Below are positions 5,260 through 7,300 of a stretch of 7,300 nt of DNA, piece after piece; positions within the stretch are counted from its first letter, which is position 1, and every line of letters starts with the position of its first letter. The DNA comes from Clostridiales bacterium. GTDB taxonomy: Bacteria; Bacillota; Clostridia; Oscillospirales; Ruminococcaceae. Both the position numbers and the translations under genes were made by a program. Below the pieces are notes generated by a model. The model saw only the letters and a program-made list of their open reading frames with translations, was not told where the DNA came from and did not search any database. The stretch is from contig JAQXIB010000145.1 of the NCBI GenBank assembly GCA_029007575.1, forward strand, positions 1-7,300. The letters run 5' to 3'.

Positions 5260-6138
5260 ATGTATAAAAAAGATCTTGTTTATCTTGTTGCCGGAGGCGA
5301 TCAACGTCAGGTCCACCTTGCTGATCTGTTATCGATGGACAGCGTGGTTTATGCCATCGGCTTTGCTGACGACATTATTTTCTCGGAACACGTCAACCAT
5401 GTAAAATCGCTGGTCGAAGTTCCGTCACCGGTCGATATCATTGTTTTGCCGATTCCCGCTATGGCGTCCGGCCGCACCATCAGCGCGCCGCTGTGCGCAC
5501 ATCCGCTGCTGGCAGATGAAGTGCTTTCCTGCGGCGATCCCGGCACGTTAGTCATGGGCGGAATGATCAACAGCGTCCTCCAAAAGAAGTGCGAACAGCA
5601 CGGTCTGCAATGGATCGACTACATGGAGCGGGAGGAATTAGCCATTCTCAACGCCGTCCCTACCGCCGAGGGTGCTATACAGATCGCCATGGAGGAGCTG
5701 CCCACCGTATTATTCGGTCAGCGTTGTCTGATTACGGGCTTTGGGCGGATCTCCAAGGTGTTGACACGGGATCTGCTGGCACTCGGCATGGATGTCACGG
5801 TTTCCGCCCGCAAATTTGCCGATCTGGCATGGATCACGGTCTACGGCGCCCGAAAACTCCCGATCTTCAGGCTGGGCGACCGATTAGACAAATACGACCT
5901 CATTATCAATACCGTTCCCGCCAAGCTGTTTGACCGCGCGATGCTTGCCAAAGTGCGGAAGGACAGTTTGATCATCGATCTTGCCTCCAAGCCCGGCGGC
6001 GTGGATTTTGATGCCGCGCGCGAGCTGGGAGTCAACACCATTTGGGCGCTTTCTCTCCCCGGAAAGGTGGCGCCGATCAGCGCCGGACAAATTATCTGTG
6101 ACACCATCTACAACATTTTATCCGAACTGGAGGGATAA
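5260..6138 (+). CDS. dpaA: Dipicolinate synthase subunit A
   Basis: The protein is 292 residues, near the length of Bacillus subtilis SpoVFA. With DpaB it oxidises a dihydrodipicolinate-pathway intermediate to dipicolinic acid in the mother cell; dipicolinate is then loaded into the spore core with calcium. The N-terminal VYLVAGGDQRQ (7-17) is the DpaA-type start of the first Rossmann-like domain. A second nucleotide-binding fold carries LITGFGRISKVL (157-168), a G-x-G-x-x-x-x-x-L pattern for NAD(P). The C-terminal ALSLPGKVAPISAGQII (263-279) is typical of the family. The ATG at 5260 is preceded by AAAGG at about 10 nt. An upstream in-frame ATG at 5116 has no SD and would add 48 residues unlike the family, so it was rejected. 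It is followed after 2 nt by dpaB, and its last codons contain the dpaB SD, so translation is probably coupled. Confidence 0.95.
   Translation: MYKKDLVYLVAGGDQRQVHLADLLSMDSVVYAIGFADDIIFSEHVNHVKSLVEVPSPVDIIVLPIPAMASGRTISAPLCAHPLLADEVLSCGDPGTLVMGGMINSVLQKKCEQHGLQWIDYMEREELAILNAVPTAEGAIQIAMEELPTVLFGQRCLITGFGRISKVLTRDLLALGMDVTVSARKFADLAWITVYGARKLPIFRLGDRLDKYDLIINTVPAKLFDRAMLAKVRKDSLIIDLASKPGGVDFDAARELGVNTIWALSLPGKVAPISAGQIICDTIYNILSELEG
6129..6134 (+). promoter_or_regulatory. Shine-Dalgarno site deciding the dpaB TTG start
   Basis: GGAGGG lies within the last codons of dpaA and ends 6 nt before the TTG at 6141. It is the strongest SD in the window. No in-frame ATG occurs for about 37 codons downstream, so it fixes the unusual TTG start and couples dpaB to dpaA translation. 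Confidence 0.85.
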
Positions 6139-6140
6139 TT

Positions 6141-6716
6141 TTGGACAAAATAAAGCTGGGCTTCGCCCTTTGCGGCTCGTTTTGCACCTTTTCCAAGGCG
6201 ATTCCCAAAATACAACACCTGGTTGATTCAGGATATGACGTCACCCCGATCATGTCCTTTCATGCATATGAAACCGATACCCGTTTCGGCAAGGCTGCCG
6301 ATTTTGCCGCCCAAGCGGAGGAGATTACCGGTCATCCGGTCCTGCACACCCTGGTGGACACCGAACCGATCGGCCCCAAGCGGATGTTTGACCTGCTGAT
6401 TGTCGCGCCCTGCACTGGCAACACCCTCGCGAAGCTCGCCCTCGGCATTGTAGACACGCCGGTAACCATGGCGGTCAAATCCCATCTGCGCAATTCCCGT
6501 CCGGTAGTGATTGCCGTTTCCACCAACGATGCGCTCAGCAACTCTGCCAAAAACATCGGCGCATTAATGAACCGGAAAAATTACTATTTTGTCCCGATGG
6601 CACAGGATAATTTTGAAAAGAAGCCCACTTCAGTGGTCGCCGACTTTGAAAAGATTGCCGACACCATCGCCGCCGCACTGGACGGCAGGCAAATTCAGCC
6701 AATTTTACCGGGATAA
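6141..6716 (+). CDS. dpaB: Dipicolinate synthase subunit B (flavoprotein-family)
   Basis: The protein is 191 residues, similar to Bacillus SpoVFB at about 200. It belongs to the flavoprotein (Dfp/UbiX-like) fold and forms dipicolinate synthase with DpaA. The N-terminus KLGFALCGSFCTF (5-17) forms the first strand and cofactor loop. VAPCTGNTLAKLALG (88-102) is the characteristic flavin-family segment, and VIAVSTNDALSNSAKNIG (123-140) is typical of SpoVFB. It starts with TTG, supported by the GGAGGG site inside the end of dpaA. The gene is followed 42 bp later by a strong terminator, so the operon is just dpaAB. In B. subtilis, asd, dapG and dapA follow; they are absent here. Lysine-pathway precursor must come from genes elsewhere. 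Confidence 0.95.
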   Translation: MDKIKLGFALCGSFCTFSKAIPKIQHLVDSGYDVTPIMSFHAYETDTRFGKAADFAAQAEEITGHPVLHTLVDTEPIGPKRMFDLLIVAPCTGNTLAKLALGIVDTPVTMAVKSHLRNSRPVVIAVSTNDALSNSAKNIGALMNRKNYYFVPMAQDNFEKKPTSVVADFEKIADTIAAALDGRQIQPILPG

Positions 6717-6758
6717 ATTCATTACTTTCTCCGGAATATGTCCGATTTCCAATATACG

Positions 6759-6806
6759 AAAACAAGCTGACAAGTTTTTTGTCAGCTTGTTTTGTTATTT
6801 TTTCTT
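6759..6806 (+). terminator. Strong, probably bidirectional terminator between dpaB and the XRE gene
   Basis: A 15-bp perfect stem (6759-6773 with 6779-6793), based on AAAACAAGCTGAC and its complement, closes a 5-nt loop and is followed on the + strand by a T-rich run to about 6806. On the minus strand the stem itself ends in TTTT. It begins 42 bp after the dpaB stop and 2 bp from the XRE stop, so it can end transcripts from both converging genes. Confidence 0.92.
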
Positions 6807-7169
6807 TTTGGCAAATTCATTCATAAAACCGTTGATAATTTCCTGCTGTCGCTGCGTCAATCCGTCAACATACGGATGAGATGACATATCACTCATCTCA
6901 TCCAACGCAAGCTTCATTAAATTTTTTTGTTTATTAGATAAGTGTTCTATGGAAAGAGATTCTTTTTTATCTAATCCCAAAAGGTAATCGAGCGAGCAGT
7001 TAAAAAGCATAGCCATATCTATTAAGGTTTCTATAGAAGGTCTTTTATTATTACACTCATACTTACTGATTATCGTTGTACTCTTGTTCAGCTTTTTTGC
7101 CAACTTTGCTTGAGAATAACCCTTTTGCGTCCTCAACTCTTTTAGTAGCAACCCAAAATCATATGCCAA
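6795..7169 (-). CDS. XRE/Cro-CI family transcriptional regulator
   Basis: The protein is 124 residues with a single N-terminal helix-turn-helix domain (about residues 6-66). The pattern LKELRTQKGYSQAKLAKKLN, then STTIISKYECNNKRPSIETL, then a CSLDYLLGLDKK end matches the HTH_3 family. Residues 70-124 are a helical tail, probably for dimerisation or sensing, ending in lysines. The start codon is TTG (7167-7169), supported by AAGGGGTG 7 nt upstream. The gene is visibly AT-richer than its neighbours and uses AT-ending codons, which suggests a different origin, such as a mobile element or prophage. Upstream lie phased repeats and an outward promoter, so autoregulation and control of a divergent gene are likely. 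The target and inducer are unknown. Confidence 0.92.
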   Translation of the reverse strand: MAYDFGLLLKELRTQKGYSQAKLAKKLNKSTTIISKYECNNKRPSIETLIDMAMLFNCSLDYLLGLDKKESLSIEHLSNKQKNLMKLALDEMSDMSSHPYVDGLTQRQQEIINGFMNEFAKKKK

Positions 7170-7191
7170 TACCGCTCACCCCTTTAGTTCA

Positions 7192-7197
7192 ATTATA
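7192..7197 (-). promoter_or_regulatory. Candidate -10 of the XRE regulator promoter
   Basis: TATAAT is perfect on the minus strand, 22 bp upstream of the TTG start. No good -35 hexamer sits 16-18 bp upstream; the best-placed sequence is ACCATA. That could make the promoter dependent on an activator or simply weak. Start would be near 7185. Confidence 0.45.
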
Positions 7198-7202
7198 TAG
7201 TA

Positions 7203-7232
7203 TTGACAATGACCTATGGTTCTATATATAAT
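7203..7232 (+). promoter_or_regulatory. Perfect-hexamer sigma-A promoter reading out of the window
   Basis: TTGACA (7203-7208) and TATAAT (7227-7232) are both perfect, with an 18-bp spacer. It is divergent from the XRE gene and would transcribe a gene beyond base 7300. A repeat unit (7212-7220) lies within the spacer, a natural repressor position. Confidence 0.65.
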
Positions 7233-7300
7233 AATATTGATTGTACTATTGGTTTATATATTTAGATGTATTTAATTACCATTAGTTCTATGAATTGAAA

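Larger units (their letters stand above)
7185..7288. repeat. Phased short repeats, candidate operators of the XRE regulator
   Basis: A core T[A/G]GTT[C/T] begins at 7185, 7217, 7250 and 7283, i.e. at spacings of 32, 33 and 33 bp. The last three copies lie in similar longer units: ACCTATGGT (7212-7220), ACTATTGGT (7245-7253) and ACCATTAGT (7278-7286). Units one and three share 11 of 14 bases including GTTCTAT. Spacing near three helical turns would place them on one face of the DNA. The AT-rich background lowers certainty. Confidence 0.5.

Noticed and set aside
5589..5933. 114-codon + strand frame inside dpaA
   Set aside because: It is an alternative frame of a strongly conserved gene and has an arginine-rich, domainless translation.

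Overview
The window looks like a chromosomal segment of a spore-forming, moderate-GC member of the Clostridia, most like an Oscillospiraceae/Ruminococcaceae-type bacterium. The grounds are the family mix (DegV, a MATE transporter, a Firmicutes-type PRTase-like protein, a DivIVA-domain protein, dipicolinate synthase dpaAB), strong Gram-positive Shine-Dalgarno (SD) sites, sigma-A promoters and U-tailed terminators. This is inference from protein character; no taxonomic marker is present.

Left edge (1-506): the 3' end of a degV-family gene on the + strand runs into a 40-bp hairpin. A short spacer follows, then a strong terminator that serves the minus-strand gene arriving from the right.

Minus-strand block (507-5002): a consensus-like promoter (TTGCCA-N17-TATAAT, 4974-5002) reads leftward through a DivIVA/GpsB-like coiled-coil gene, a fumarase/tartrate dehydratase beta-subunit gene, a YbaK/EbsC aminoacyl-tRNA deacylase gene and a MATE efflux gene. 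A PRTase-like gene at the end of the block has its own extended -10 promoter. The first four genes are close enough to be one operon, although a hairpin between the second and third may attenuate it. The DivIVA gene appears frameshifted at a T6 run. A one-base shift adds 33 residues and brings its stop to 21 nt from the next start.

Plus-strand block (5095-6793): dpaA and dpaB, the two subunits of dipicolinate synthase, are coupled with a 2-nt gap and end at a strong, probably bidirectional terminator. A sigma-K-like -10 lies about 160 nt upstream, consistent with mother-cell expression during sporulation.

Right edge (6795-7300): an AT-rich XRE/Cro-CI-type regulator gene on the minus strand faces dpaAB. 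Its upstream region holds an outward-facing promoter with perfect hexamers (TTGACA-N18-TATAAT). It also holds a set of short repeats spaced 32-33 bp, one of them inside that promoter's spacer. This is the layout of a repressor-controlled divergent switch, as at the edge of a mobile element, but the rest lies outside the window.

The most notable observations are the DivIVA frameshift, the phased repeat array at the XRE promoter, the PRTase family member lacking the acidic PRPP-binding pair, and the fumarase beta subunit without an adjacent alpha subunit. I saw no clear evidence of a wholly new multi-gene system.
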